DNA of 64,000 bases from an uncultured Lachnospiraceae bacterium (GTDB lineage: Bacteria > Bacillota > Clostridia > Lachnospirales > Lachnospiraceae): assembly GCA_910585075.1 (NCBI GenBank), contig CAJUED010000003.1, forward strand, positions 100,691 through 164,690, written 5' to 3'. Each line of letters opens with the position of its first letter. Position 1 is the stretch's first letter. The position numbers were made by a program, and so were the translations under genes. The notes under the pieces were generated by a model. The model was not told the origin of the DNA. It ran no database searches and saw only the letters and a program-made list of their open reading frames with translations. This document shows, piece after piece, positions 16,737 to 25,620 of the stretch.

Positions 16737-17720
16737 CTATCCCTCGCTTTTTTTCAGCCGGGCATCCGCCACCTCCCGGCGCACCTGATCCGCTTTTCTG
16801 CTGTCCGTAATAATCGTATATGTCATCAGTACAAGTAAGAATGCGCTTGTAACCGTACTGTTAAGTTCACTGTCAAACCCAATGGAAACCAGTCCAATGG
16901 AAATAATACTCATGGTCACAGCCCCCACATAAATCCCTATGGTCATATTTACATATTTGCTGATAAACATGGCAATAAATACACACATCAAGGAAGAAAA
17001 GGCTGTTCCGATACTGCTTAATCCATTCTGAGCTGTCACTCCCGCCCCTCTTGAAAGGGTAAAAACAGCCGCAATTCCTGCAAAGATGGAGCCTATCAAA
17101 CTGGCCTCCAGATTCACCTTGTGCTCGTTGATCCCAGCTGCCTTGGCCAGATTGGCATTGCCGCCAACTGCCCTTGCGTGTGCCCCAAACCGGCTCTTTG
17201 TCACCAGAAACCACATGATCATTCCTGTCACAATCAGAATAATAAAGTTATAAGGAGCCCCTGCCAGAATCGTTGCATCCCTTCCGATTACCGTGCTGCG
17301 GTTGGTGGAAAGGACTTCTCCAAGAGATGCCAGTATATAGGTAAGCCCCAGTCCCAAAACCATGGATTTCACCGCAATCAGCTCCTTGATAAAAGCTTTG
17401 GCAAGGCCTATCACCAGAGCTGATACCATGGTAAGCAAAACCATTGCCCAGAATCCGCCTATACTATAAAAAATGGTTGCCATAATTTCGTACAAAATCA
17501 TCTCGGCCGCAATGGAAAAATCAAGGGCATCAACGGTCATGGAAAAGCTCATGCCCCAGCCAAGAATACAGGTTGTGATAGATTGAACCAAAACCGTATA
17601 AACCGTTCCGGTTCCCGACCCCAAAAAGATTGCGGGCCGCAGTATTGAGAAAAATGCGTAGACAATAATCGGTAAACCAAGTCCAAATAATGATTTTTTT
17701 ACGTTATCTAATAGTTTCAT
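16737..17720 (-). CDS. Ribose-type ABC transporter permease (second permease)
   Basis: 327 aa, about 9-10 TM segments, RbsC/BPD_transp_2 family (motifs GLGLTYILASLGEVLS and HARAVGGNANLAKAAGI). It forms the membrane channel of a pentose-type importer. It differs from the other permease at 19145-20098, so the complex is probably a heterodimer. It sits downstream of the binding protein, separated by a strong GC hairpin (17788-17810). Confidence 0.9.
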   Translation of the reverse strand: MKLLDNVKKSLFGLGLPIIVYAFFSILRPAIFLGSGTGTVYTVLVQSITTCILGWGMSFSMTVDALDFSIAAEMILYEIMATIFYSIGGFWAMVLLTMVSALVIGLAKAFIKELIAVKSMVLGLGLTYILASLGEVLSTNRSTVIGRDATILAGAPYNFIILIVTGMIMWFLVTKSRFGAHARAVGGNANLAKAAGINEHKVNLEASLIGSIFAGIAAVFTLSRGAGVTAQNGLSSIGTAFSSLMCVFIAMFISKYVNMTIGIYVGAVTMSIISIGLVSIGFDSELNSTVTSAFLLVLMTYTIITDSRKADQVRREVADARLKKSEG

Positions 17721-17787
17721 ATCAATCCCTCATGCTGCCAATCACCCGCAAATGGGTTTCGGCACTAAATTTATCTTTCTCCATTCT

Positions 17788-17810
17788 CCGGGCGGGATGT
17801 CCCCGCCCGG
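17788..17810 (-). promoter_or_regulatory. GC-rich hairpin after the binding-protein gene
   Basis: CCGGGCGGG (17788-17796), a 5-nt loop, CCCGCCCGG (17802-17810). It lies 30 nt past the stop of the sugar-binding protein gene with no T-run on either side. Such hairpins commonly protect the mRNA of a highly expressed binding protein and lower expression of the next gene. Confidence 0.6.
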
Positions 17811-17839
17811 ATTTCTCTATTCAAATTGCTTATTCTTCT

Positions 17840-19117
17840 TTATTCACTGTGGTGACGTGCCATAATATCATTGTAACTGTAGTTTAAAACCAACTCGTTA
17901 AACGCATCCGCATCAAAATCAGGATTCACAACCTGCAGACACTGCAAAAGCTCGTCCGTATTGTAAACAATCTCATCTGCAATGGCTGTCCACTGCTCAA
18001 TCTCCTCGGAGCTGGTCAGCTTGATGTACTGCTGGTTGAAAGAACGTCCTTTTTCAATAAGGGGCGTGCCGTTCATGGCATTTGCCACCAGAATTGTCAG
18101 ATAAACAGGGCCTGTCACATGGGCTCCTGCGTCATAAACCAAAACGCCCTCCTCCGCATAAGTTTCCATATCATCCGGGAAGTCAATACAAGCTACCTTA
18201 AAATCCGTCAGTCCTTTAGAAGCGATTGCCTGTGCAACGCCGGGCATAACGAACTGGGTATTGCCGGCAATTACGATGCCTTCCATATCAGGATAAGCCG
18301 CCAGGAAGTTTTCCACTGTGGTTGCACCGCCCTCTGCGGTCATGGTCACGCTCTGGTCTCTCTGCTCCACAAGGATTTCCATTCCAAAATCTTCACAAGC
18401 CTTCTGAACACCATAGTCACGGCTGTTTTCCTGCATCTCATTGGAAGCAGCAAGACCGATATAACCTAACTTATTGCAGTCATAATTATGAAGGGTTTCC
18501 ATTGCCGCATAGGCCGCATCATTTTCCTGCTGATAGAAGCATCCAAGGAATTTCGGGCTGTCCTGACAGATGGAAAGTGTATCCTCACCAAGGGTCTCAC
18601 AGTCAACGCTCCAGTAAAAGCCATAATAAATTCCTGCATCTTCACATTTCTTTACCGCTGCCGGAGAACCTGCGAACATAAAGCTTACCCAAGGCAGCGC
18701 CACGCCGTCAACCCCCTGGCTGATCAAGGTATCAAGGGCATCCAGATAATCATCCGGCGTATTTCCTGCCGGCTGAGCCGCTACAGGTGTTCCACCCAGA
18801 CTCTCAATCGCTGCTACCAGGTTGTTACGCAGCGGGGTAGTTGTTCCATCCTGGGAACCATTGTCTATGTAGCCCATCTTAAAGGATTTCAATTCCACGT
18901 CACTTGCTGCTCCTTCGTCTGTGGCTGCCTCACCGGCATCTTCCGCGCCGCTTGCGGTCTCATCCTTAGCTTCCTCTCCTGCGCCTCCATCTTCTTTGTT
19001 CTCCGTGCTCTCTGTGTTACTTTCGGTGCTCTCCGCACCGGCATTTCCTCCGTTACCGCATGCCACCAATGAAAAAGTCATAGTTGCCGCCAACAGAATT
19101 GCCAATACTCTCTTCAT
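17840..19117 (-). CDS. Ribose-type ABC transporter sugar-binding lipoprotein
   Basis: 425 aa from the ATG at 19117 (GGAGG upstream). A signal peptide ends with the lipobox LVAC, followed by an acidic, low-complexity linker (about 25-75: Glu, Ala, Thr, Ser). A periplasmic-binding-protein type I domain begins with FKMGYIDNGSQDG. It is predicted to be tethered to the outer face of the membrane and deliver a sugar to the permeases encoded on both sides of it. The domain order and TM-free nature fit the RbsB/XylF class. Confidence 0.88.
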   Translation of the reverse strand: MKRVLAILLAATMTFSLVACGNGGNAGAESTESNTESTENKEDGGAGEEAKDETASGAEDAGEAATDEGAASDVELKSFKMGYIDNGSQDGTTTPLRNNLVAAIESLGGTPVAAQPAGNTPDDYLDALDTLISQGVDGVALPWVSFMFAGSPAAVKKCEDAGIYYGFYWSVDCETLGEDTLSICQDSPKFLGCFYQQENDAAYAAMETLHNYDCNKLGYIGLAASNEMQENSRDYGVQKACEDFGMEILVEQRDQSVTMTAEGGATTVENFLAAYPDMEGIVIAGNTQFVMPGVAQAIASKGLTDFKVACIDFPDDMETYAEEGVLVYDAGAHVTGPVYLTILVANAMNGTPLIEKGRSFNQQYIKLTSSEEIEQWTAIADEIVYNTDELLQCLQVVNPDFDADAFNELVLNYSYNDIMARHHSE

Positions 19118-19144
19118 GCTTTTTTCCTCCACTTTGTGAATAAA

Positions 19145-20098
19145 TTAATCAACATCAAATCTGCTGAGTCTGTCCGTCAAAACCATTACTGCCAGGAACA
19201 ATACACCCTTCATCAGGTTCTGCATACCCACATCAATCATGGCCAGATTCATCCCCTGGGTAAGAAGATTGAGAATCAGCGCGCCCAAAACCGCACAACC
19301 GAACCTCACCTTCGGGCCACCTGTGGTAGCTCCGCCTAAAGCCATTGCCACCATAACGTTAAAGTGGAACATGGTACCGGTAGCCTTGCTGGCCCCACCG
19401 CTTTTACAGATACTGAAGAATGCTATAATTCCAGCTGCAATGCCGGTTACGACAAAGGCAGCAAATTTGTATTTTCCAAGATTGATTCCTGACTGCTCCG
19501 ACACCGTACTGCTGGCGCCAAGGGCCTTGCTGTACTTTCCGTAAGTAGTCTTCTGATACAGAATCCATGTGATGATTCCAAACACCACAGCCAGCCCTAT
19601 TTTCAGATAGGCATTGTCAAAATCCAAAAAGGACACCGGTGTTCTAACCGACTGATAATTCGTCAGAGGTCCTAAAAATCCCGCAATCACATTTCCGATA
19701 CACATGGTCAGGAAGAACACCGGAATCGGAAACTTTGCATACATCCCGCCGCTGGCGCATCCCACGATAATACCCACTGCCATTGCTGCTAAAATAGCAA
19801 GGGGTGCACTGAACTGGGATACCGCCGCCGCTGCGATAGCCGACAGGGCAATGTTCGAGGAAAGAGCAAAGTCCTGTTCCCCCTGTGCAAAAATAAACAG
19901 TGACGCCATACATCCAATCAGGTACGGGAAAGAAGCTTCCAGTACATTTTTGATATTTCGAGGTGCGAACAACGCACCCTTTGACAAAATTCCAAAGAGA
20001 ATTAATACAAAGGCTAAAATAAGGAACGGATAACCTTTTAAAACCAATCTCTGCCAGCTTATCGCTGATTTTTGTCTTAACTCATTTTTTCCACTCAT
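19145..20098 (-). CDS. Ribose-type ABC transporter permease (first permease)
   Basis: 317 aa from ATG 20098, set by GGAGGAGAAG. RbsC family, with a hydrophobic start (VLKGYPFLILAFVLILFGILS), the coupling region YGKYSKALGASSTVSEQSGINLGKYKF, and the GMNLAMIDVGMQNLMKGVLFLAVMV end. It pairs with the permease at 16737-17720. It is followed after 27 nt by the binding-protein gene and preceded by the ATPase gene. Confidence 0.9.
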   Translation of the reverse strand: MSGKNELRQKSAISWQRLVLKGYPFLILAFVLILFGILSKGALFAPRNIKNVLEASFPYLIGCMASLFIFAQGEQDFALSSNIALSAIAAAAVSQFSAPLAILAAMAVGIIVGCASGGMYAKFPIPVFFLTMCIGNVIAGFLGPLTNYQSVRTPVSFLDFDNAYLKIGLAVVFGIITWILYQKTTYGKYSKALGASSTVSEQSGINLGKYKFAAFVVTGIAAGIIAFFSICKSGGASKATGTMFHFNVMVAMALGGATTGGPKVRFGCAVLGALILNLLTQGMNLAMIDVGMQNLMKGVLFLAVMVLTDRLSRFDVD

Positions 20099-20174
20099 CT
20101 TCTCCTCCATTCCGAAGCGCTTTTGCCTCTTTTGTAACATCTATACTCACAAACCCAGCGCTGACACGCTCTTT

Positions 20175-20246
20175 GTCCGATTTCATCGGACGTTTTCACT
20201 AACGCCGCCTGAAAAACAAATGTCTGCTTTACAGTCGCTTGTTTTT
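20175..20246 (-). other. Two hairpins between ATPase and permease genes
   Basis: GTCCGA-tttca-TCGGAC (20175-20191) and AAAAACAA (20212-20219) with TTGTTTTT (20239-20246). They occupy the 160-nt gap between the ATPase stop and the permease start. They could attenuate or separate expression of the two parts of the operon. Confidence 0.45.
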
Positions 20247-20258
20247 CCTTAACAGCTG

Positions 20259-21752
20259 CTATATCATATATTCTATTATCGTTTTTTCATCAAGCTCCGG
20301 GCTTCTGTCAAGAATCTTCGAGATGGAGTAATCTTTCATCACCATAATCCGGTCACTCATGCCTATAAGCTCTGCCAGCTCCTCTGAAATCATGATGATG
20401 GATATTCCTTTCTTTTTCAGCTCCTGCATCAGATTGTAGATTGCTTCCTTCACACCGATATCAATACCACGGGTGGGGCAGTCCATGATGATGATTTTGG
20501 ACTCATTTCCCAGCCACTTTGCCAAAACCACCTTCTGCTTGTTTCCCCCTGACAATGTGGCGCAGTAAGAATGAATGGAGCGCAGCTTGATGGACAGCTT
20601 CTCGGCCCAGGTATATGCCAGCTCCCGCTCATCCTTTGCCTTAATAATTCCTTTATTGACCAATCTCGCCAGCGAAGGGAGACATATATTGTCATCAATG
20701 GGAAATTGAAGGATAATCGCCTCAGTGTCACGGTTCTTTGACATATAACCCATCCGTTTCTCCACCGCTACTTTGGGATTTGTAATCTTTGTCCCGTCAG
20801 CAAGGGTTACTGTGCCGCTGTCTAATTTTTCAATTCCAAAAAGCGCTTTTCCCAAGTCATGCATACCGCAGTCGCTAAGGCCTCCGATTCCCAGGATTTC
20901 TCCCTTATGTAACTCGAAGGTCACGTCTTTGATTTCCGGCGCCGTCAGCGATTCAGCCTTCAAGACCACCTCGTCCTCATAATCCTTCTCAAAGTCAGGC
21001 CTGTAATAATTATCAGAAATCTCACGTCCCACCATCAGCTCACGCAAATCTTTAATCGCCATCTTTTCCTTAGGCAGGGTGGCCACAAAATGGCCGTCCC
21101 TCATGACGGTAACACTGTCGCAGACCTGAATCAGCTCGTCCAGGTCATGGGTGATAAACATAACGGATCCCCCATATCCCTTCACATCATCTATGACCTT
21201 GTAAAGAATCTCACGCCCTCTTGTTGTGAGCGCATTAGAGGTCTCATCAATGATTAAAAGCTGTGGCTTATCGCACATTGCCTTGGCAATCTCCACCAGT
21301 TTCCGGTCCTCAAGGTTTAACATTGCCGTCTTCACGGAAGGGTCAATATGTCCGGAATATACATTTTTCAAAGCCTCTGCCGCTGCCTGATTCATTTTTT
21401 TGTAGTTGATGCCGAACTTGTCCTCAAACCGCTTTTCCTTATTCAGGAAAATATTACATGCACCGCTGATTTCAGCGATAACACCCGCCTCCTGTACCAC
21501 CAGGGCAATCCCGTGAGCGCTGGCCTCCACGGTAGAATGTGGGACGTACTCGCTGCCATTGACATATAGCGTCCCGCTGTCCTTGTTGTATACCCCCGCA
21601 ACAACAGAAGAAAAAGTGCTCTTACCGGATCCGTTCTCACCTATGAGTCCCCGAACCTCACCTGCTCTGATTTCCATTGAGAAATCTGTGACTGCCTTTG
21701 TTGCGCCGAAGGTTTTATAAATATTTTCAGCTTTGAGTAATACAGTCTCCAC
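20259..21752 (-). CDS. Ribose-type ABC transporter ATP-binding protein (tandem nucleotide-binding domains)
   Basis: 497 aa from a GTG at 21752, placed by GGGAGGAAGG. It has two ATPase domains in one chain, as in RbsA/XylG. The first has Walker A GENGSGKST, a weak signature (MLNLEDRKLVEIA) and LLIIDETSNAL. The second has a degenerate Walker A (GIGGLSDCGMHDLGKAL), signature TLSGGNKQKVVLAKWL and Walker B KIIIMDCPTRGIDIG. This asymmetry is normal for the family. It energises the import of a pentose-like sugar by the two permeases downstream. It is the first gene of its transcript (promoter at 21795-21823). Confidence 0.92.
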   Translation of the reverse strand: METVLLKAENIYKTFGATKAVTDFSMEIRAGEVRGLIGENGSGKSTFSSVVAGVYNKDSGTLYVNGSEYVPHSTVEASAHGIALVVQEAGVIAEISGACNIFLNKEKRFEDKFGINYKKMNQAAAEALKNVYSGHIDPSVKTAMLNLEDRKLVEIAKAMCDKPQLLIIDETSNALTTRGREILYKVIDDVKGYGGSVMFITHDLDELIQVCDSVTVMRDGHFVATLPKEKMAIKDLRELMVGREISDNYYRPDFEKDYEDEVVLKAESLTAPEIKDVTFELHKGEILGIGGLSDCGMHDLGKALFGIEKLDSGTVTLADGTKITNPKVAVEKRMGYMSKNRDTEAIILQFPIDDNICLPSLARLVNKGIIKAKDERELAYTWAEKLSIKLRSIHSYCATLSGGNKQKVVLAKWLGNESKIIIMDCPTRGIDIGVKEAIYNLMQELKKKGISIIMISEELAELIGMSDRIMVMKDYSISKILDRSPELDEKTIIEYMI

Positions 21753-21794
21753 GTTCCTTCCTCCCAACTAAATTTTATTTATTTCTGTAGATTA

Positions 21795-21823
21795 AATGTA
21801 CCATTGATAAAACTATATGTCAA
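21795..21823 (-). promoter_or_regulatory. SigmaA-type promoter of the ABC importer operon
   Basis: Minus strand: -35 TTGACA (complement of 21818-21823), a 17-nt spacer, and -10 TACATT (complement of 21795-21800). The start would be near 21788, about 36 nt before the GTG of the ATPase gene. Confidence 0.65.
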
Positions 21824-21951
21824 GTATTTATTTAAACTATTTTTATATTTTTTCGCAATTTAAAATCCCATAATTGTATATATTGCACAATTACGAGATT
21901 TATTTTAGTGTATAATGCTGTATTTCTTTATTTTATTTATTCTTATATCTC

Positions 21952-22023
21952 ACTAAAATTTAGTTATACTTTAGTTTGTTTGCCAATGAAACTATATTAT
22001 ATAATATGTTTAACTAAATTTAG
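21952..22023. promoter_or_regulatory. Candidate operators with CTAAATTTAG-type symmetry
   Basis: ACTAAAATTTAGT at 21952-21964 and CTAAATTTAG at 22014-22023 are perfect palindromes spaced about 60 bp, upstream of the importer promoter. They could bind one of the two LacI regulators of this locus. The region is AT-rich, which weakens the case. Confidence 0.35.
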
Positions 22024-22132
22024 CATTAAAACCATTCTTTGTTTTTAGTATCCATTCATTTACTCTGGCAAAATATATTGTCATGCAATCTTCCTGATAA
22101 AAGAACTATATTGATTTCAAATTTTTTAAAAC

Positions 22133-23626
22133 CTATTCTCTTTCTCTTGAAATCACTCGCTTTACAGCTTCTTTCCATCCTCCGGATTTTGATAATCTCG
22201 CTTCACCATTCATTCCAGGAACATATTCTCTGCCTTCCAGTCCCCCAAAGATTTCCTGGTCCCAGACGCCCAAAGCAATTCCGGCCGCATACGCCGCACC
22301 GATTCCTGACAATTCTTCCGTTTCAGGCACTTTCACAACAGCTCCCAGAATATCGCTTTGAAACTGCATCAGATATTCGTTCTTCGTAGGGCCGCCATCT
22401 ACCCGCAGCTCGTTCACCCCGATTCCCGCATCCTGGCTCATGGCTTCCACCACATCCATAATTTGATATGCAATGCACTCAAGCCCTGCCCTCACAATTT
22501 CTTTTCTGCCGGTAGTCCGCGTCATTCCAAGTATGGCGGCGCTGGCATGGCTGTCCCAATAAGGGGCCCCAAGTCCGCTGAAGGCAGGGATAAGATATAA
22601 ATTATCTTCCTTCAGCGCCTCCTGTGCCAGCTGCTGTGTCTCCTGCGGCGACGTTATCATGTTCATATCATCTTTCAGCCATGTGATCACAGCACCCGTA
22701 TAATTTAAATTTCCCTCCAGGACATAATTCACCTTACCGCCTATGCGCCAGGCCAGGGAGGTCACCACCCCATGGGTGCTTAACACGGGCTTTTCCCCTA
22801 TATTCATCATGATGGAAGACCCTGTTCCGTATGTGGCCTTTATCATTCCTGATTTAAGACACCCCTGTCCATATAAGGCTCCGTGGGAATCCCCCAGCAC
22901 ACCATGAATCGGAACAGGCTTTTCAAACAGTCCCTCAAAGTCCGTTTCCCCAAAGCATGCGTCACTGTCACATACTTCCGCCAGATTTTCCGGGTCAATC
23001 CCAAACAGACCGCAGATTTCTTCATCCCACTTCAATTCAAAAATATTAAACAGCTGTGTCCGTGATGCGTTTGAGTAGTCGGTCTTATACGCCTTCCCTT
23101 TTGTCAGCTTAAAAACAAGCCAGCTGTCTATTGTGCCGTGACACAGCTGATGCCCGCGGGCCAATTCACCCGCTCCCTTTTCATTTTCCAATATCCACGC
23201 AATTTTGGCAGCCGGGAAATAAGGGGACAGCCTGATTCCGGTCTTTTGGAAAACCAGATCGGCGCAGCCCTTCTTTTCCAGTCTTTCGCAGATATCCGCC
23301 GCCCTGGCGCACTGCCAGACAATCGCATGGCCCAGGGGTTCTCCCGTTTTTCTGTTCCAGGCAAGAGAAGTTTCCCTTTGGTTACTCAGGCCAATTCCAA
23401 CTACATTTTCTTTGTCAATCCCGGAAATTGTTATCAAATTTTTAACTGCCTGCACGGTATTTTCATAAATCTCTATCGCATCATGGGAAACCCAGCCCAG
23501 CTCATTAACCATCTGCCTGTGGGGTAAATCTGTTCTACATACCAGTTTTCCCGCTTTGTCAAAAAGCAGAGCCTTGGTTCCCTGGGTGCTTTGGTCAATG
23601 CTTATGATATATTTATCCTGCCCCAT
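22133..23626 (-). CDS. FGGY-family sugar kinase, glycerol-kinase-like
   Basis: 497 aa. The first FGGY domain opens with IISIDQSTQGTKALLFD and contains GIGLSNQRETSLAWNRKTGEP, the pattern of glycerol kinase. The second has ELRVDGGPTKNEYLMQFQSDILG and LSGIGAAYAAGIALG. It should phosphorylate a primary hydroxyl of a small polyol or ketose. Its neighbours (isomerase, split transketolase, pentose importer) argue that the substrate is a ketopentose such as D-apulose rather than glycerol. The nucleotide loop differs from GlpK (DQST for DQGT). It is last in the isomerase-transketolase-kinase run, 16 nt after the transketolase C subunit. Confidence 0.82.
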   Translation of the reverse strand: MGQDKYIISIDQSTQGTKALLFDKAGKLVCRTDLPHRQMVNELGWVSHDAIEIYENTVQAVKNLITISGIDKENVVGIGLSNQRETSLAWNRKTGEPLGHAIVWQCARAADICERLEKKGCADLVFQKTGIRLSPYFPAAKIAWILENEKGAGELARGHQLCHGTIDSWLVFKLTKGKAYKTDYSNASRTQLFNIFELKWDEEICGLFGIDPENLAEVCDSDACFGETDFEGLFEKPVPIHGVLGDSHGALYGQGCLKSGMIKATYGTGSSIMMNIGEKPVLSTHGVVTSLAWRIGGKVNYVLEGNLNYTGAVITWLKDDMNMITSPQETQQLAQEALKEDNLYLIPAFSGLGAPYWDSHASAAILGMTRTTGRKEIVRAGLECIAYQIMDVVEAMSQDAGIGVNELRVDGGPTKNEYLMQFQSDILGAVVKVPETEELSGIGAAYAAGIALGVWDQEIFGGLEGREYVPGMNGEARLSKSGGWKEAVKRVISRERE

Positions 23627-23642
23627 TTAAAACCTCCATTTT

Positions 23643-24626
23643 TCAACCCAGGCTCTCCACCACCGTTTTCGCAATTCCTTCCCCATTTAAGCCGTAATAA
23701 TCAAATACAGCCTGTGACTTCCCGGTAATCACCGGTGCATCAGGCAGAGCCAGATTGATAACCTTCTTCGGGCACTGTGCGGCCACCACCTGGCTCACTA
23801 CAGCTCCCAATCCTCCAAATGGAGAGTGTTCCTCAGCCGTAACCACCAGTTTTGACCTCTCCGCCGCCTTTACAAGGGACTCCGTATCCAGAGGTTTCAC
23901 ACAGTACATATCAAGAACCAATGTGCGGATTCCTTTTTCCTTTAAAAGCTCCGCCCCGCGAACTGCAGGCCGTACCATCTCGCCGCAGGCCACAATCGTC
24001 ACGTCAACTTCTCCCATCTGTTCCCAGTCCATTTTTCCGCCGGACACGGCTTCCCCTGCATTTCCATCCCGGATAACAACCGCCCGGTCCATTTCAAAGG
24101 GGCAGTCCTCCTGATAAATATCTTCCACAGGGTTTCTGCCCACCCTGATGTAAGCGGGCTTTTCATCCTGTAAAAGGGCCTTCATCATGCAGGCCGTCTG
24201 AAACCGGTCGCTGGGCAGATAAACCCGCATATTGGGAATAGCCGACATAGCCGCAATGTCCTGGGCCGAATGATGGCTCATACCCAGCTCTCCATAGCTG
24301 ATACCGCCGCTGATTCCCACCAGCTTCACATTGGTATTTGAATAGGCCACATCCACCTTGGCCTGCTCGTAACTTCGGGTGGACAAAAAGCTTGCAGGAG
24401 AAAAGCAGAAGGGCTTTTTGCCGCATTTCGCCAATCCTGCGGAAATGCTCACCAGATTCTGCTCCGCAATCCCCACTTCCACGGACTGTTCCGGGTATTG
24501 TTCAAAAAAGGGAGCCATGGACGCCGACCCTCTCGAATCGCTGCAGAGAACCACAATATCCCTGTCCGTCTTTGCCTTCTCAAGGAGCACGTCACAGATT
24601 GCCTTACGGTTTGGTATTTTATTCAT
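23643..24626 (-). CDS. Transketolase, C-terminal subunit (split enzyme)
   Basis: 327 aa. It carries the pyrimidine-binding domain of a thiamine diphosphate enzyme, including the catalytic Glu motif VEVGIAEQNLVSISAGLA, and the C-terminal domain (RTLVLDMYCVKPLDTESLVKAAE). Its partner is the N-terminal half encoded directly upstream; the genes overlap by 8 nt. Two-subunit transketolases of this size occur in pentose routes and in the characterised D-apulose-4-phosphate transketolase (two subunits). It would transfer a two-carbon unit to glyceraldehyde 3-phosphate. Confidence 0.88.
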   Translation of the reverse strand: MNKIPNRKAICDVLLEKAKTDRDIVVLCSDSRGSASMAPFFEQYPEQSVEVGIAEQNLVSISAGLAKCGKKPFCFSPASFLSTRSYEQAKVDVAYSNTNVKLVGISGGISYGELGMSHHSAQDIAAMSAIPNMRVYLPSDRFQTACMMKALLQDEKPAYIRVGRNPVEDIYQEDCPFEMDRAVVIRDGNAGEAVSGGKMDWEQMGEVDVTIVACGEMVRPAVRGAELLKEKGIRTLVLDMYCVKPLDTESLVKAAERSKLVVTAEEHSPFGGLGAVVSQVVAAQCPKKVINLALPDAPVITGKSQAVFDYYGLNGEGIAKTVVESLG

Positions 24627-25455
24627 GAAGGGCCTCCTCCTTTCTTCTTGTAAGCTCAGCTTTGATTATCTCGTATTCCTCCCGGCCAGGTACTTTGTGG
24701 TGCCACGCCGCCTTGTTTTCCATGGTCTCGCCGCCTCCAAAGCCTTTGATGGTGTTTGCGATAATGCATGTGGGTTTTTCCTTTTCATCCTTCGCCGCTT
24801 CCAAAGCCGCATTTAATTCCGGGATGCTGTTGCCATTTACCGAAATCACGTTCCAGTTAAAGCTCCTTATCCTGTCCGCCAGATTTTCGTGGCTCATAAC
24901 CTCCTCGGTTCCCCCGGAAATCTGCAACCGGTTTCTGTCAATCACCGCACACAAGTTGGAAAGTTTATAATGGCCTGCCGCCATAAAGCCCTCCCACACA
25001 GAGCCTTCTGCCAGCTCCCCATCTCCCATCACCGTATAAACCCGGCCCTGCCGTCCATCCATGCGCCCTGCAAGGGCCATGCCAACGCACACCGGCAGCC
25101 CATGCCCCAGGGAACCCGAATTCATCTCAATTCCCGGCAGCTTATTGTTGGGATGGCCGATAAATTTTGACCCGAAAGTGGAAAACTCCCGAATCAACTT
25201 TTCCGTATCAAAAAATCCTTTGGCCGCCAGTACAGCATAATAGGCCTCCACCGAATGCCCTTTGCTCATCACAAACATATCCCGCTCAGGGTCGTCCATA
25301 TTTTCCGGGCTGATGTTCATCTGCTTAAAATACAGGGTCACCAGAATATCCATAACGCTGAAATCACCGCCGATATGCCCGCCCCCCGATTGCATAATCA
25401 TGTCAAGAACCACCTGCCGCAGCTCAAATGATTTTGCTGTCAATTCTCTCATCAC
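24619..25455 (-). CDS. Transketolase, N-terminal subunit (split enzyme)
   Basis: 278 aa. The thiamine-diphosphate-binding half: SGGGHIGGDFSVMDILVTLYF, SKGHSVEAYYAVLAAKG, and the magnesium/ThDP motif GDGELAEGSVWEGFMAAGHYKLSN. It functions only with the C-terminal half from the next gene. It lies between the isomerase and the kinase genes of the sugar locus; the gap to the isomerase (25456-25618) is filled by hairpins. Confidence 0.88.
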   Translation of the reverse strand: MMRELTAKSFELRQVVLDMIMQSGGGHIGGDFSVMDILVTLYFKQMNISPENMDDPERDMFVMSKGHSVEAYYAVLAAKGFFDTEKLIREFSTFGSKFIGHPNNKLPGIEMNSGSLGHGLPVCVGMALAGRMDGRQGRVYTVMGDGELAEGSVWEGFMAAGHYKLSNLCAVIDRNRLQISGGTEEVMSHENLADRIRSFNWNVISVNGNSIPELNAALEAAKDEKEKPTCIIANTIKGFGGGETMENKAAWHHKVPGREEYEIIKAELTRRKEEALHE

Positions 25456-25494
25456 AATCCTCCATATTTAAAATATCTATCGTTCCAACCAGGT

Positions 25495-25620
25495 GGAGAA
25501 TGCCCTGCGGGCATTCTCCTTACACGAAAAGGATTTGCAAAGCAAACAATAGATTTGCAAAGCAAATCATAGAATTTCTTAGTCCGCGTTTTCTGCGGGC
25601 TTAGAAATTCTTTTCGTGTT
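25495..25620. repeat. Nested inverted repeats between isomerase and transketolase genes
   Basis: GGAGAATGCCC-tgc-GGGCATTCTCC (25495-25519). Then an outer arm ACACGAAAAG (25522-25531) pairs with CTTTTCGTGT (25610-25619). Inside it lie two TTTGC-aaa-GCAAA hairpins (about 25533-25545 and 25553-25565) and a 17-bp stem (25571-25587 with 25595-25611, 7-nt loop gttttct). The last stem begins just past the isomerase stop on the minus strand. The first and last hairpins match the pair in the cysE-cysS gap. Confidence 0.75.

Larger units (their letters stand above)
21753..22132. other. AT-rich regulatory gap upstream of the importer operon
   Basis: No gene is seen. It carries the promoter at 21795-21823 and three related AT palindromes: CAACTAAATTTTAT at the 5' UTR (about 21766-21778), ACTAAAATTTAGT (21952-21964) and CTAAATTTAG (22014-22023). 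The last two are perfect inverted repeats. Confidence 0.6.

Noticed and set aside
20190..20200. Catabolite-response (cre) site near GTGAAAACGTCC
   Set aside because: The second half does not fit the cre consensus, and it lies between genes of one operon, not at a promoter.
22133..23626. Naming the FGGY kinase glpK
   Set aside because: The sequence is glycerol-kinase-like, but the neighbours indicate a sugar pathway and no glycerol gene (glpF, glpD) is nearby.
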